Position numbers and translations under genes: made by a program. 64,000 bases of DNA from an uncultured Clostridium sp. (GTDB lineage: Bacteria > Bacillota_I > Bacilli_A > RF39 > UBA660), in the NCBI GenBank assembly GCA_905199855.1, contig CAJKHY010000004.1, positions 1 through 64,000 on the forward strand, given 5' to 3'. The notes under the pieces are model-generated. The model did not search any database. It was not told the DNA's origin and saw only the letters and a program-made list of their open reading frames with translations. Positions 44,061-53,464 of the stretch are shown here, one piece after another (within the stretch, counting starts at the first letter, position 1; each line of letters starts with the position of its first letter).

Positions 44061-44089
44061 TAGAATGTGAAAATTTTAACAAATCATAC
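44061..44089 (-). promoter_or_regulatory. Sigma-G-type promoter of the spore-protein gene
   Basis: GTATG, 17 bp and CATTCTA on the minus strand fit the sigma-G consensus (GNATR, 17-18 bp, CATNNTA). No good sigma-A promoter is present at this spot. Confidence 0.65.
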
Positions 44090-44116
44090 TATATATATGT
44101 TGGTAATTTTTGCATG

Positions 44117-45298
44117 TTATAAGTCAAGTATTTCAATATGATTGTCTAATTTTATTGTTTCCATGTTATCAATGGCTTCATCAATTAATTTTTCATAGTC
44201 AAATGTTTTTTCATATTTTAAACATTTTTCTAATTTAGGATTGATGACAGGATGTTTTGGTAAAAAAATGGTACAGCAGTCTTCATATGGTAATATCGAT
44301 GTTTCATATGTTCCAATTCGTTTTGATAATTCGATTATTTCTAGTTTATCCATGCAGGCTACTGGTCTTATGATAGGATACGTAGTTACATTATTTATAA
44401 CATTCATGCTTGTTAATGTTTGGCTCGCTACTTGTCCAACACTTTCGCCATTGATAATAGCTAAGCACTTATTTTTTCTAGCAACTTTTTCACTGATTCG
44501 GTACATCATTCTTCGCATAATGGTTATCATATAACTAGGATCTATATTTTTATATATTTCTTCTTGTATTTCAGTAAATTTTACAATATGTAATTTAATG
44601 TGTGGATGATATTCTGTTAATATTTCAACTAATTTTTTAACTTTATTTTTTGCTTGAAGACTAGTATGGGGTGGTGATTCAAAATAAATACATTCTACTT
44701 TAATGCCTCGTTTTAAGGCTAGATATAAGGCCACGGGGGAATCAATACCACCAGATAACATGAGTAATCCTTTGCCTTGTACTCCAACAGGATAGCCTCC
44801 AATTCCTTTTATTTCTTTACTATATAAGTATGTGTAATCGTTTCTAATTTCAATTTTTAATTCATAGTCAGGATTATGCACGGAAACGCTGATGCCATCC
44901 ATATTTTTTAAGATATGAGCACCAACTTCTTTACTTACTTCTAAACTTGTTAAAGGAAATTCTTTATAACTTCTGTTTGTTTCAATTTTAAATGTTTGAA
45001 AATCAGTATTTTTGGCTAAAGTTAAGGCATTTTCTTTGATGCTTTCAATATTAGTATTAACTTTATAACAAATTACTATGCTATGTATACCAAATATTTT
45101 GGTTAATTTATTTATTATTAATTCAAAGTCATAATCACTTTTTGGGGTGATAAACATTCTTACTCTATTTTTTGTTATTTTACAGTCAATGCCTTTTAGG
45201 CTGTTTTTAATATTTTCATATAGGATGTTAATGAACATATTACGATTTTCTTTTTTGGTCGTTAATTCACCATATTTAATTAAGATAATTTTTTCCAT
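44117..45298 (-). CDS. thiI: tRNA 4-thiouridine synthase ThiI
   Basis: This 393-residue protein has an N-terminal ferredoxin-like and THUMP region (to about residue 165). An adenylation domain with the PP-loop LSGGIDSP (182-187) follows. It activates U8 of tRNA for sulfur transfer. There is no C-terminal rhodanese domain, as in most Firmicutes. It works with a cysteine desulfurase, which is not in this window. The start at 45298 has GAGG upstream. The glycosyltransferase gene ends 9 bp upstream, so the two may share a transcript. Confidence 0.95.
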   Translation of the reverse strand: MEKIILIKYGELTTKKENRNMFINILYENIKNSLKGIDCKITKNRVRMFITPKSDYDFELIINKLTKIFGIHSIVICYKVNTNIESIKENALTLAKNTDFQTFKIETNRSYKEFPLTSLEVSKEVGAHILKNMDGISVSVHNPDYELKIEIRNDYTYLYSKEIKGIGGYPVGVQGKGLLMLSGGIDSPVALYLALKRGIKVECIYFESPPHTSLQAKNKVKKLVEILTEYHPHIKLHIVKFTEIQEEIYKNIDPSYMITIMRRMMYRISEKVARKNKCLAIINGESVGQVASQTLTSMNVINNVTTYPIIRPVACMDKLEIIELSKRIGTYETSILPYEDCCTIFLPKHPVINPKLEKCLKYEKTFDYEKLIDEAIDNMETIKLDNHIEILDL

Positions 45299-45307
45299 GT
45301 TAAAACC

Positions 45308-46804
45308 TCACTTTGTATTTATATCATTAATGGTTATTTTGCTATTGTGTGGTACTGGTTTCCATTCTATTTTTTTAAATAGGGCTATGTAGGTTGTGTA
45401 TCTGCCTACGATATCGAAGATTGGCCAAAGAATTGAGAAACTTATTATTTTGTGAAATGGTACTTTTTTTATTCTTTTTCGTTCTAATAATAAAATGTAA
45501 TATGGGGTAATTATGTTTTTTAGATACAAGCCAATGCGGAAGAATAGTCTAGCCCATATGCCTATTAGGAATGTTTGCCAAAGTGCAGAGATTCCTGGGG
45601 TTATATTTATTCTTATATCAAAGAAATGTCTTAATACTTGTGCTAAGACTGTGCCTCCGGCAAAAAAATTGATATTAGTAAGTCCATATGTGTAGGTGTA
45701 ACATGAACGAAGTATTAGGACTACTAAAATCCATCTAAATAGGTTGATTACGTTTGTGGGTAGTAAGTGCATGAAGGTATCGTACATGATGAATCTATCT
45801 TTGATGCCAATTAGAATTTTTTCCCACCAGGATCTTTTTTGTTCTTCTTCTTTGCTCCATTTTACTTTAGTGAATTTTCTGCCAAAGAAGATATTTATAA
45901 ATAGTTTAAGTCCTGATTCTTTGAAATTGATAAGTAGACCTTTAGACCAACGAAGTTTTTGGTTGTAGGCAACTTTCCAGTTAGGACTTTGTTCATCATA
46001 AAATTCGGCAGCATCTTGGTAACTGATACGGTATCCTTGACTAACAGCATCGGCCGTTAAACCGCGGTCTTCAGTTAATGAAGTGTAATGCCATCCATCT
46101 TGTACTACTTCATTGGCAAATAGGTAACCTGTTCCTTGAATGTTTGTTGCTAAACGAAGGAATGATCTGGCACGATGGTTCATTCTAATCGAACGATACC
46201 AGTGCAAGGCGAAGCTCATGGTAATCCAGTTTTCGTCAAAGTTTTTGGTATTACGGTATGATGTTACCATTTTCTCTCCTGAATCAAAGGCGTCATTCAT
46301 TTTGGAAATGTAATCTTTTTTTAACAAGTTATCTGCATCAAAGACAAAATATCCTTCATAACTCATTCGACCATAGTCTCTTTCGATGCAGTCAAAAAGA
46401 TATTCTAAGGCAAAACCTTTAGTTTTATGGAGATTATCAAATCTCTCATAGACAATTGCTCCTTTGTTGCGTGCAATTTCGGCTGTGTTATCAGTGCAGT
46501 TATCCGCTACTACGAAAACAGTTAATAAATCACTAGGATAATCTTGCATATGAATACTATCAAGTAAGTTACCAATTACATTTTTTTCATTACGCGCTGC
46601 AATGACAATTGCATATTTATGTTTTTTCTTTGCCGGTTTAAATTTCCTTGTAAAGAATATTCCTATAATAACGTATGCTACACGATATGCTACCATAGCC
46701 CCGAGTAATGTGCCTACGGTATTATTAATGCTCCTAAAAAATGGATATATACTTCCAAGCATTTTTATAAAAGTTTCAAAAAAACTACTAATCACTTTTT
46801 TCAC
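45308..46804 (-). CDS. Family 2 glycosyltransferase, membrane-bound
   Basis: This 498-residue protein has an N-terminal membrane segment. A GT-A catalytic domain follows, with VIAARNEKNVIGNLLDS, DADN (metal-binding), TEDRG (catalytic Asp) and QKLRWSKG (the QxxRW motif of processive enzymes). Four to five C-terminal transmembrane segments follow. It resembles chitin-, hyaluronan- or cellulose-synthase-like enzymes that make a linear sugar polymer. The product cannot be told. The start is a GTG at 46804 behind GGAAGGG. A flippase gene at the right end of the window may take part in the same surface-polysaccharide work, but they are far apart. Confidence 0.88.
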   Translation of the reverse strand: MKKVISSFFETFIKMLGSIYPFFRSINNTVGTLLGAMVAYRVAYVIIGIFFTRKFKPAKKKHKYAIVIAARNEKNVIGNLLDSIHMQDYPSDLLTVFVVADNCTDNTAEIARNKGAIVYERFDNLHKTKGFALEYLFDCIERDYGRMSYEGYFVFDADNLLKKDYISKMNDAFDSGEKMVTSYRNTKNFDENWITMSFALHWYRSIRMNHRARSFLRLATNIQGTGYLFANEVVQDGWHYTSLTEDRGLTADAVSQGYRISYQDAAEFYDEQSPNWKVAYNQKLRWSKGLLINFKESGLKLFINIFFGRKFTKVKWSKEEEQKRSWWEKILIGIKDRFIMYDTFMHLLPTNVINLFRWILVVLILRSCYTYTYGLTNINFFAGGTVLAQVLRHFFDIRINITPGISALWQTFLIGIWARLFFRIGLYLKNIITPYYILLLERKRIKKVPFHKIISFSILWPIFDIVGRYTTYIALFKKIEWKPVPHNSKITINDINTK

Positions 46805-46967
46805 AATTCCCTTCCAAGTAAAACAATTATATCATAAAAGTGAGTTAATATCTATTGTTTTAAGGTTTTAATAAAAAAATGTTTTTTGAAGTGTATTTTA
46901 AGGTTGGTTCTTCTTTAATATATAAATATCTAAAACTAAGTTTAAAACATGACATATGTTTTTGTTG

Positions 46968-46996
46968 TTGTCAACAATTAAAATAAATGTTATACT
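46968..46996 (+). promoter_or_regulatory. tmcAL promoter
   Basis: TTGTCA, 17 bp and TATACT precede the start codon by about 20 bp. Confidence 0.6.
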
Positions 46997-47015
46997 TAAA
47001 AAGAAGGAGGATCTT

Positions 47016-48164
47016 ATGAGAGTTATTGGTATTATTTGTGAATATAATCCTTTTCATCTGGGTCACCTTTATCAAATAAAAAAAATTAAGGAAACAATTC
47101 CTGATAGTTTAATTATTTGTATATTTAATGGAACTTTTATGCAAAGAGGAGAAGTTTCTATTATTAATAAGTGGGATAAAACTCGTATTTGTTTGGAATA
47201 TGGTATAGATATGGTTGTTGAGCTTCCTTTTGTTTTTGCTACTCAATCCAGTGATATTTTTGCTCATGGTGCACTTAAAATATTAAATAATTTACATGTT
47301 GATACTTTAGTTTTTGGAAGTGAATCTAATAATGTTGAAATTTTGAAAACTCTTGCTATGACTCAAATAAATAATGAGGCTTTCGATAATAAGGTGCGTG
47401 AGTATTTAGATAAGGGTGTTAATTATCCTACTGCTTTGAGCAAGACACTTGAGGTTATTACTAAATATAGAATAAAAGAGCCTAATGATATTTTAGCGGT
47501 TTCTTATATTAAGGAGATTATTAAAAATAATTATTCTATTGAACCTGTTGCTATTAAGAGAACTAATGACTATCATGGTGAAATTATAAGTGGTGATATT
47601 ATTAATGCTTCTTTGATTAGGAAAATGTTAACAAATGGTAATGATGTTTCTAAGTATGTTCCTAGGGCTACTTTGAAATATTTAAATGATATTCCTTCTA
47701 AGGATAAATACTATAGTTTATTAAAATATCAAATAATTAATAATATTGATAATTTAGATAGTTTTCAAACTGTGGATGAGGGGTTAAATAATTTAATTAA
47801 AAAGAATATTTATAATGCTAATAATTTAGACGAATTAATAAGTTCTATCAAAACTAAAAGATATACTTATAATAGATTAAATAGGATGTTTACTCATATT
47901 TTGACTAATTTTAAGAAAGAGGATAATAGAGGGCTAGAGATTAATTATGTAAGGTTACTTGGTTTTAATAAGAAGGGAAGAAGTTATTTAAATAAGATTA
48001 AAAAGGATATGGAGATATCTGTTGTTACTGGTTATAAGGGAATTAATGATAAGATTTTTAATATCGAAAAAAGAGTATCTTATATTTATTCTTTATTAAT
48101 AGTTAATAGTGATTCTTATTTGGAAGAGGATAATAAAAATAAACCTATCATTTTTGGTGATTAG
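47016..48164 (+). CDS. tmcAL: tRNA-Met cytidine acetate ligase (YlbM family)
   Basis: This 382-residue protein begins MRVIGIICEYNPFHLGH, the HxGH nucleotide-binding motif of TmcAL. It acetylates C34 of elongator tRNA-Met using acetate and ATP. Other family blocks are GTFMQRGE, ELPFVFATQSSDIFAHG and SYIKEIIKNN. The length is near the 400 expected. The start was set at 47016 by AAGGAGGATCTT; the longer frame is not preceded by a ribosome site. It stands alone on its strand and converges with mutM. Confidence 0.93.
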   Translation: MRVIGIICEYNPFHLGHLYQIKKIKETIPDSLIICIFNGTFMQRGEVSIINKWDKTRICLEYGIDMVVELPFVFATQSSDIFAHGALKILNNLHVDTLVFGSESNNVEILKTLAMTQINNEAFDNKVREYLDKGVNYPTALSKTLEVITKYRIKEPNDILAVSYIKEIIKNNYSIEPVAIKRTNDYHGEIISGDIINASLIRKMLTNGNDVSKYVPRATLKYLNDIPSKDKYYSLLKYQIINNIDNLDSFQTVDEGLNNLIKKNIYNANNLDELISSIKTKRYTYNRLNRMFTHILTNFKKEDNRGLEINYVRLLGFNKKGRSYLNKIKKDMEISVVTGYKGINDKIFNIEKRVSYIYSLLIVNSDSYLEEDNKNKPIIFGD

Positions 48165-48175
48165 GTTTTATTTTT
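48135..48175. terminator. Bidirectional terminator between tmcAL and mutM
   Basis: AAAATAAACCT pairs with AGGTTTTATTTT (one bulge) across the tmcAL stop codon, with T-rich tails on both strands. Confidence 0.75.
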
Positions 48176-48989
48176 GGCAATGTGGACAGTAGTAAGTACC
48201 ACGGCCTCCAACTTTAATTTTTTTTATTTGATTTTGACATATAGGACAATGTTCTTTTTCTTTGTTGTGCACGAATAATGAATCTTGATATGTGCCTATT
48301 ACACCATCTACTGAGGTGTAACTATGAATTGTGGTACCGCCTTTGGCAATAGCTTTATTTAATACTTCTTTTGTATATTTGATAATGTTATTTAATTCTT
48401 TTTCTTTTAATGTATTTGACTTTTTTAATGGGTTGATGTGTGATAGAAAAAGTATTTCGTCAGCATAAATATTGCCTATTCCAGTGATAATGCTTTGGTC
48501 TAGTAATACTGTTTTTATGGGTATTATTTTATTCTTTAATTTTTCTTTTAAGTAATTAGATGTCAGGTCATTATCAAACGGTTCTAGTCCTAATTCTTTT
48601 AAAGGTCCAATAGTATCAATATTTTCTTTTTTTATAAGATACATTTTCCCAAACTTTCTTGTATCCATATATCTTAATTCTTGATTGTTATCTAGGTTAA
48701 ATATAACGTGTTCATGTTTATTAATTTTGTCATTTTTATTTTTAAAGAAGTATTTTCCTTCCATTCTTAGATGTGATAATAAGTAATAATCTTCTAAGTC
48801 AAAGATTAGAAATTTGCCTCTTCTAGTGATGTTTTTTACTGTTCTGTTTTTTAATATTTTTTCAAATGTGTTAGTATCTGGATAGGCAATGATATTATTA
48901 TATAAAACTTTTACATCATTAATTTTTTTGTTTATTAATCTTTTCTTTAGATTTTCTTTAACAGTTTCTACTTCTGGTAACTCAGGCAT
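48168..48989 (-). CDS. mutM: Formamidopyrimidine-DNA glycosylase MutM/Fpg
   Basis: This 273-residue protein removes oxidised purines such as 8-oxoguanine and nicks the site. MPELPEVET at the start gives the catalytic Pro2 and Glu3. The C-terminal zinc finger is CPIC...CPHC. The start must be the ATG at 48989, because the catalytic Pro has to be residue 2; GGAGGTGAAGAAA precedes it. It overlaps the CDF transporter gene by 8 bp. In Bacilli mutM commonly follows polA; here one gene is inserted between them. Confidence 0.97.
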   Translation of the reverse strand: MPELPEVETVKENLKKRLINKKINDVKVLYNNIIAYPDTNTFEKILKNRTVKNITRRGKFLIFDLEDYYLLSHLRMEGKYFFKNKNDKINKHEHVIFNLDNNQELRYMDTRKFGKMYLIKKENIDTIGPLKELGLEPFDNDLTSNYLKEKLKNKIIPIKTVLLDQSIITGIGNIYADEILFLSHINPLKKSNTLKEKELNNIIKYTKEVLNKAIAKGGTTIHSYTSVDGVIGTYQDSLFVHNKEKEHCPICQNQIKKIKVGGRGTYYCPHCQK

Positions 48990-49857
48990 TTTCTTCACCT
49001 CCATAAGGATTTACGCTTATTTTTACATAAGATATTTTGATATTACTATTGATTAGTCTTTGTTTTAAATTGTTGGTAATGCTATTTCCTTCTTTAATGG
49101 TTAGGTTATCTTTGATGGATATGTCAATATTAACTTGGTAATAAGAGCCATATTTCATTATTTCTAATTCGTCTATTTTCTTAATGCGTTCATCACTTAA
49201 AATTATCTCTTTAATTAGATTTATGTATTCTTGATTTGTTTCTTTTTCTCCAATGATGCTAATGATGTTTTCTTTTAGAATATTAATGCCAGTATTGAGA
49301 ATGAAAAGGGCGACAATGATCGTGGCTAAAGAGTCTGCATAATTGAATAGATGGTTATATTTAGTTAGTTTGGTTAAGAAAAAGGCAATGATTACTACAA
49401 ATGTTGATAGGACATCGGTTTTACTTTCTTTTCCTGATGCGATTAGGATATTGTTTTTATATTGATAACCTTTTTTCAAAATGTAAGAAGCTAGGATACA
49501 TTTTAGAATTACCGTTATGAAGGAGACATAGATAACTATATTGGAAGGTTTAGTGCTGTTTCCTATTAATGAACTTGTAATTAAAATTAATGATAAGGCA
49601 CTTATAATAAGTCCAATGATAATGCTAGTTAAATATTCGATTTTGCCGTGGCCAAAAGGATGTTTACTATCTGCCGGTTTTAGAGCCATATGGTTACCAA
49701 AAATTGCGATAATATCAGTCGTTAAATCACTTAATGAATGTATACCATCGGCTATTAAGGATTTGAAGTTGCCAAGAAAACCAAATGTTATTTTGGAGGC
49801 GACTAAAAAGGTATTTGTGAGAAGGCTTTTTAGTAACACTTTATTTGTTTTATTCAT
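48982..49857 (-). CDS. Cation diffusion facilitator (CDF) transporter
   Basis: This 291-residue protein has about six transmembrane helices and a C-terminal cytoplasmic metal-sensing domain. The zinc/iron-type site motif is IADGIHSLSDLTTD in helix 2, and a second appears as NYADSLATI in helix 5, with KHPFGHGKIEY between. Such proteins export Zn2+, Fe2+, Mn2+ or related ions in exchange for protons; the metal is not clear. The start is the ATG at 49857 or the GTG at 49863, directly after the polA stop; the ribosome site is poor, so it may depend on polA translation. Confidence 0.9.
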   Translation of the reverse strand: MNKTNKVLLKSLLTNTFLVASKITFGFLGNFKSLIADGIHSLSDLTTDIIAIFGNHMALKPADSKHPFGHGKIEYLTSIIIGLIISALSLILITSSLIGNSTKPSNIVIYVSFITVILKCILASYILKKGYQYKNNILIASGKESKTDVLSTFVVIIAFFLTKLTKYNHLFNYADSLATIIVALFILNTGINILKENIISIIGEKETNQEYINLIKEIILSDERIKKIDELEIMKYGSYYQVNIDISIKDNLTIKEGNSITNNLKQRLINSNIKISYVKISVNPYGGEENA

Positions 49858-49863
49858 ATTCAC

Positions 49864-52431
49864 TCACTTTGCTTCATACCAATTGTTTCCAAATGAAACG
49901 TCTACAACAAGAGGTACATTTAATTTATATGCACTATCCATAATATCAGTTACTAATTTTTCCATTATTTCTTTTTCTTCTTTTGGTACATTGAAGATTA
50001 ATTCATCGTGTACTTGTAATAACATTTTGCTTTTTAGTTTTCTTCTTTCTATTTCTTTATCTATTTTTATCATGGCTATTTTTAGGATGTCTGCCGCGGT
50101 GCCTTGAATTGGTGTATTTAATGCCATTCTTTCACCCATGCTTCTTATCATGTAGTTTTTGTTGTTTAGTTCTTCAATAATCCTTTTGCGGTTGGTAATG
50201 GTTTTAACATATCCTTTTTCATGAGCTTCGGCAATGACTTTATTCATATAGTCTTTAACTCCTGGATATGTGTTAAAATAATCTTCTATAAACATTTTGG
50301 CTTCTGTTGGTGATATTCTTAAATCCTCAGATAGACCAAAACTACTGATACCATAGATAATTCCAAAGTTAACGGCTTTAGCTTTTCTTCGCATATCTTT
50401 CGTTACAAGTTCAATAGGAACATGGTTTATATCGGCTGCGGTTTTTGTATGAATGTCATATCCTTTTTTGAAGGCGTCAATTAATTCGCTGACATTTGAC
50501 ATATGAGCAAAGACACGAAGTTCAATTTGAGAATAATCCGAAGACATCATAACGGAATTTTTTTCTGGTATAAAGGCTTTTCTTATTTGTTTTCCTATCT
50601 CATTTCTTACTGGAATGTTTTGAAGGTTAGGTTCAACTGAAGATAGTCTACCTGTTCTTGTTTGGGTTTGGGTATAAATGGTATGTATTTTGTCATCACT
50701 AGAGATAATTGATAGTAATGATTCTACATAAGTATAATATAGTTTGCTTAGGGTACGATATTCTAATATTTTATCAATGATAGGATGTTTTCCTACTAGT
50801 TTATTTAAGACAGTAGAATCGGTTACATAACCTATTTTATTTTTTTTAGCAAATGGTAAACCTAATTTTTCAAAGAGGATGGTTCCAAGTTGTTTAGAAG
50901 AGGAGATATTGAATTCACAACCAGCATGGTTATATATGTCTTGGCTTATTAATTCAAGTTTTATTTTGATATCTTCTTTCATTTCAAGTAGGACATTTCT
51001 ATCTATTCTAACTCCTTCAAGTTCCATTTTGGCTAAAACTTCGCTTAGTGGTAATTCGATATCTTCATATAAATTAGTGATGTTTTCAACATTCATTTTA
51101 TTTACGAAGGAATCTTTGTTTTTATAAATGAATCTAGCTTTTTCTATGCTATCTTGGGCTAATGTGGAAATATCATTATAATTTTTATTAAGGGAAATTT
51201 CACTGCCAAGGCTATTTACTAAATATGTGATGTCTTCTTTAACATTATAGTTTAATAAATAAGCTGAGAGCATAAGATCAAATGTAAAGTTAGAAAATGC
51301 TATTTCATGTTTGGTAAGGCTGGCATATACTTTTTTATAATCATAGGTGTACTTTTCTGTACTTAGTAGAAATGTTGGATTATTTTTTAATATTTCATAT
51401 GGGATAAATAAGCTGTTTTCTTCGTTATAAACGGAAGCTCCAATAATGTTGGCTAGGTGATAGTTACTGTTATCTAGTTCTAAGTAAAAAGCACACGGAC
51501 TAGTAATATTAATTTCTTTGATGTCTTTTACTATTTTAACATTGTTTTCTGTTTTTTTTGTTTCTACTTTGTTTTGTTGTTTTTTTAAGAAAGAATAAAA
51601 TTCTAAATCGCTATAAATGGTAATTAATTCATCGGTATTTTCTTTTTGTATTACTATATCTTCTAGCGTTAGGCCAAGTGGGACATCTTTATAAATCGTG
51701 GCTAACTTTTTACTGGCAAAAGCGCTTTCTTTATCTGCCACTAATTTTTCATGAGTGCTTCCTTTTATTTTGTCAATATTGGCATATAGGTTTTCGATGC
51801 TGTCATATTCTTTTAGCAATTTAATAGCTGTTTTTTCTCCAATACCTTTGACACCTTTGATATTATCACTGACATCTCCTTCTAAGCCCTTTAAATCAAT
51901 CATTCTAATTGGTTCAATGCCATAGTTCTCATAGAAGACATCACGATTCATGCGAATATAATCTTTGCTTTTTAATAGTTTTACATCAACTTTGTCACTA
52001 ATTAGTTGAAGTAAATCTTTATCACTGCTGATGATAGTGCCAATGTAATTAGGATTATTATCTATCATTTTAACAAATGTTCCTATGATGTCGTCGGCTT
52101 CATAATTATCTATTTCATAATGTTTTACTCCCATGGCATCAAGTATTTTTTTGGCAACAGGGAACTGCATTTTTAATTCATCAGGTGTTTCGGCACGTCC
52201 ACCTTTATAATCAGCATAGCTTTCGTGTCTAAATGTTTTGCCCTTGTCAAAAGCTACCACGATGTATTCTGGTTTTTCTTCGTTAATAATTTTATTCATC
52301 ATGTTGATAAATCCAAAAAGTCCATTTGTAGGAAAACCTTTAGAATTTCTCATATTGCTTCCTGAATAAGCCGTGGCATAGTAACTCCTAAATAATAGAT
52401 TGTTGCCATCTACTAATATTACTTTTTTCAT
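49864..52431 (-). CDS. polA: DNA polymerase I (family A)
   Basis: This 855-residue protein has an N-terminal 5' nuclease domain (VDGNNLLFRSYYAT, then EADDIIG and DKDLLQLI). A middle 3'-5' exonuclease-like domain follows, then the polymerase with DYSQIELRVFAH, RRKAKAVNFGIIYG and LQVHDELIF. In the exonuclease-like part I see AFYLELDNS where the DxE metal site should be, so proofreading is probably lost, as in Bacillus. It repairs DNA and removes Okazaki primers. The start at 52431 follows GTGAGGTAATT. It has its own promoter about 110 bp upstream. Confidence 0.97.
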   Translation of the reverse strand: MKKVILVDGNNLLFRSYYATAYSGSNMRNSKGFPTNGLFGFINMMNKIINEEKPEYIVVAFDKGKTFRHESYADYKGGRAETPDELKMQFPVAKKILDAMGVKHYEIDNYEADDIIGTFVKMIDNNPNYIGTIISSDKDLLQLISDKVDVKLLKSKDYIRMNRDVFYENYGIEPIRMIDLKGLEGDVSDNIKGVKGIGEKTAIKLLKEYDSIENLYANIDKIKGSTHEKLVADKESAFASKKLATIYKDVPLGLTLEDIVIQKENTDELITIYSDLEFYSFLKKQQNKVETKKTENNVKIVKDIKEINITSPCAFYLELDNSNYHLANIIGASVYNEENSLFIPYEILKNNPTFLLSTEKYTYDYKKVYASLTKHEIAFSNFTFDLMLSAYLLNYNVKEDITYLVNSLGSEISLNKNYNDISTLAQDSIEKARFIYKNKDSFVNKMNVENITNLYEDIELPLSEVLAKMELEGVRIDRNVLLEMKEDIKIKLELISQDIYNHAGCEFNISSSKQLGTILFEKLGLPFAKKNKIGYVTDSTVLNKLVGKHPIIDKILEYRTLSKLYYTYVESLLSIISSDDKIHTIYTQTQTRTGRLSSVEPNLQNIPVRNEIGKQIRKAFIPEKNSVMMSSDYSQIELRVFAHMSNVSELIDAFKKGYDIHTKTAADINHVPIELVTKDMRRKAKAVNFGIIYGISSFGLSEDLRISPTEAKMFIEDYFNTYPGVKDYMNKVIAEAHEKGYVKTITNRKRIIEELNNKNYMIRSMGERMALNTPIQGTAADILKIAMIKIDKEIERRKLKSKMLLQVHDELIFNVPKEEKEIMEKLVTDIMDSAYKLNVPLVVDVSFGNNWYEAK

Positions 52432-52541
52432 ATAATTACCTCACTTTTATATTGATTTATCACAAAATTCCTGCGTTTTTTGATTTAAAAAGAACATTTT
52501 TCTTTTTTTACTTTTATGTTTTGTTTTTTATCTGTATATTT

Positions 52542-52570
52542 ATTATAATATATTAGAATAATAATGTCAA
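52542..52570 (-). promoter_or_regulatory. polA promoter
   Basis: TTGACA, 17 bp and TATAAT on the minus strand: a full consensus. The leader is about 105 nt and A-rich. Confidence 0.85.
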
Positions 52571-52644
52571 CATTGTTTCATACAATTGTTTGAGTGTTTG
52601 GTGACAGATATGCACTAAAACAGCGTAGCAAATGTATAAAAAGA

Positions 52645-52663
52645 AAAAGTACTATCTACTTTT
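52645..52663 (-). terminator. Terminator of the dnaB-dnaI operon
   Basis: AAAAGTA and TACTTTT pair across a 5-nt loop, followed by CTTTTTATA on the minus strand, right after the stop codon at 52665. Confidence 0.75.
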
Positions 52664-52664
52664 C

Positions 52665-53159
52665 CTATTTTAATACTAAATACAAGATTAGAGCTAAACT
52701 TACTAGAGTTAGAAATAAGATCCCCGTTAGTTTAACATAGCCTTGTTTTCTTAAAGAATCTAGTAAGTTTATTTTAAAGATATCTTTATCTGCATGGGTT
52801 TTTGATATTAAGACACCTTTATATGTTTTTAATTCACTTTGATGTCCTTCGTCAAGTATATCTTCAGGAGAAATTGTATTTAACATGACTATTTTTTGAT
52901 TTTCATAAACAGTATAATGTAAGACAATATCTCCATATACTTTTGAAAATGTTCTATCTGTTGGTAATTTTAAATCATATTTGGTAATTCCTTCGGCTTT
53001 ATTTGTGGATGTTATGACTCCCATGAAATTACCTTCTTTTAGTGCAGGATAGTATTCAAACATTAATTTTTTGTATGCCAGCATATTATATTTTTTTATT
53101 GATTTCTCTTTTTTGCGAAATTCATTTTCATTAACATAATCAATAATAAAATTTTGCAT
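52665..53159 (-). CDS. Tail-anchored hypothetical protein of the dnaB-dnaI operon
   Basis: I do not recognise this 164-residue protein. It is polar and mixed alpha/beta for about 135 residues and ends in one transmembrane helix (TGILFLTLVSLALILYLVL) with a single Lys after it, so it is probably tail-anchored with the body in the cytoplasm. It lies 11 bp after the next small gene of the operon; AAGGTGATTATTA precedes the start. A link to replication is only positional. Confidence 0.65.
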   Translation of the reverse strand: MQNFIIDYVNENEFRKKEKSIKKYNMLAYKKLMFEYYPALKEGNFMGVITSTNKAEGITKYDLKLPTDRTFSKVYGDIVLHYTVYENQKIVMLNTISPEDILDEGHQSELKTYKGVLISKTHADKDIFKINLLDSLRKQGYVKLTGILFLTLVSLALILYLVLK

Positions 53160-53170
53160 TAATAATCACC

Positions 53171-53464
53171 TTATTTTTTTAAAATTAAATATAATACGAG
53201 GAATACACCTACGGCAATTAACGATCCAAGTCCTGCCATTCTTGTAAATCCTGCACGGGTACTATTGATTTCAGTGAAAGATCCATATTTATTAAATGGT
53301 TTTCTTACTCTGGTATAAGGCTTCATCATTTTTAGATTGCTTCCTTGATTAAAGCTACTTGGGTCATAATTGTTACTAGTTTTGATAATTTCAATATCGG
53401 TGTTCTCATCTATTTGTCTTTTGTTTACTAGTTCTTCTTTTACAATTTCTTCATTTTCATTCAT
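53171..53464 (-). CDS. Small tail-anchored protein of the dnaB-dnaI operon
   Basis: This 97-residue protein has an acidic N-terminus (MNENEEIVKEELV), a basic, glycine-containing middle (KPYTRVRKPFNKYG) and one C-terminal helix (MAGLGSLIAVGVFLVLYLIL), which marks a tail-anchored membrane protein. The ATG at 53464 fits the AAAGGATGG site; this start overlaps the end of dnaI by 8 bp. It resembles its neighbour (52665-53159) in topology and tail sequence (LVLK and LILKK). I do not know the family. Confidence 0.6.
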   Translation of the reverse strand: MNENEEIVKEELVNKRQIDENTDIEIIKTSNNYDPSSFNQGSNLKMMKPYTRVRKPFNKYGSFTEINSTRAGFTRMAGLGSLIAVGVFLVLYLILKK

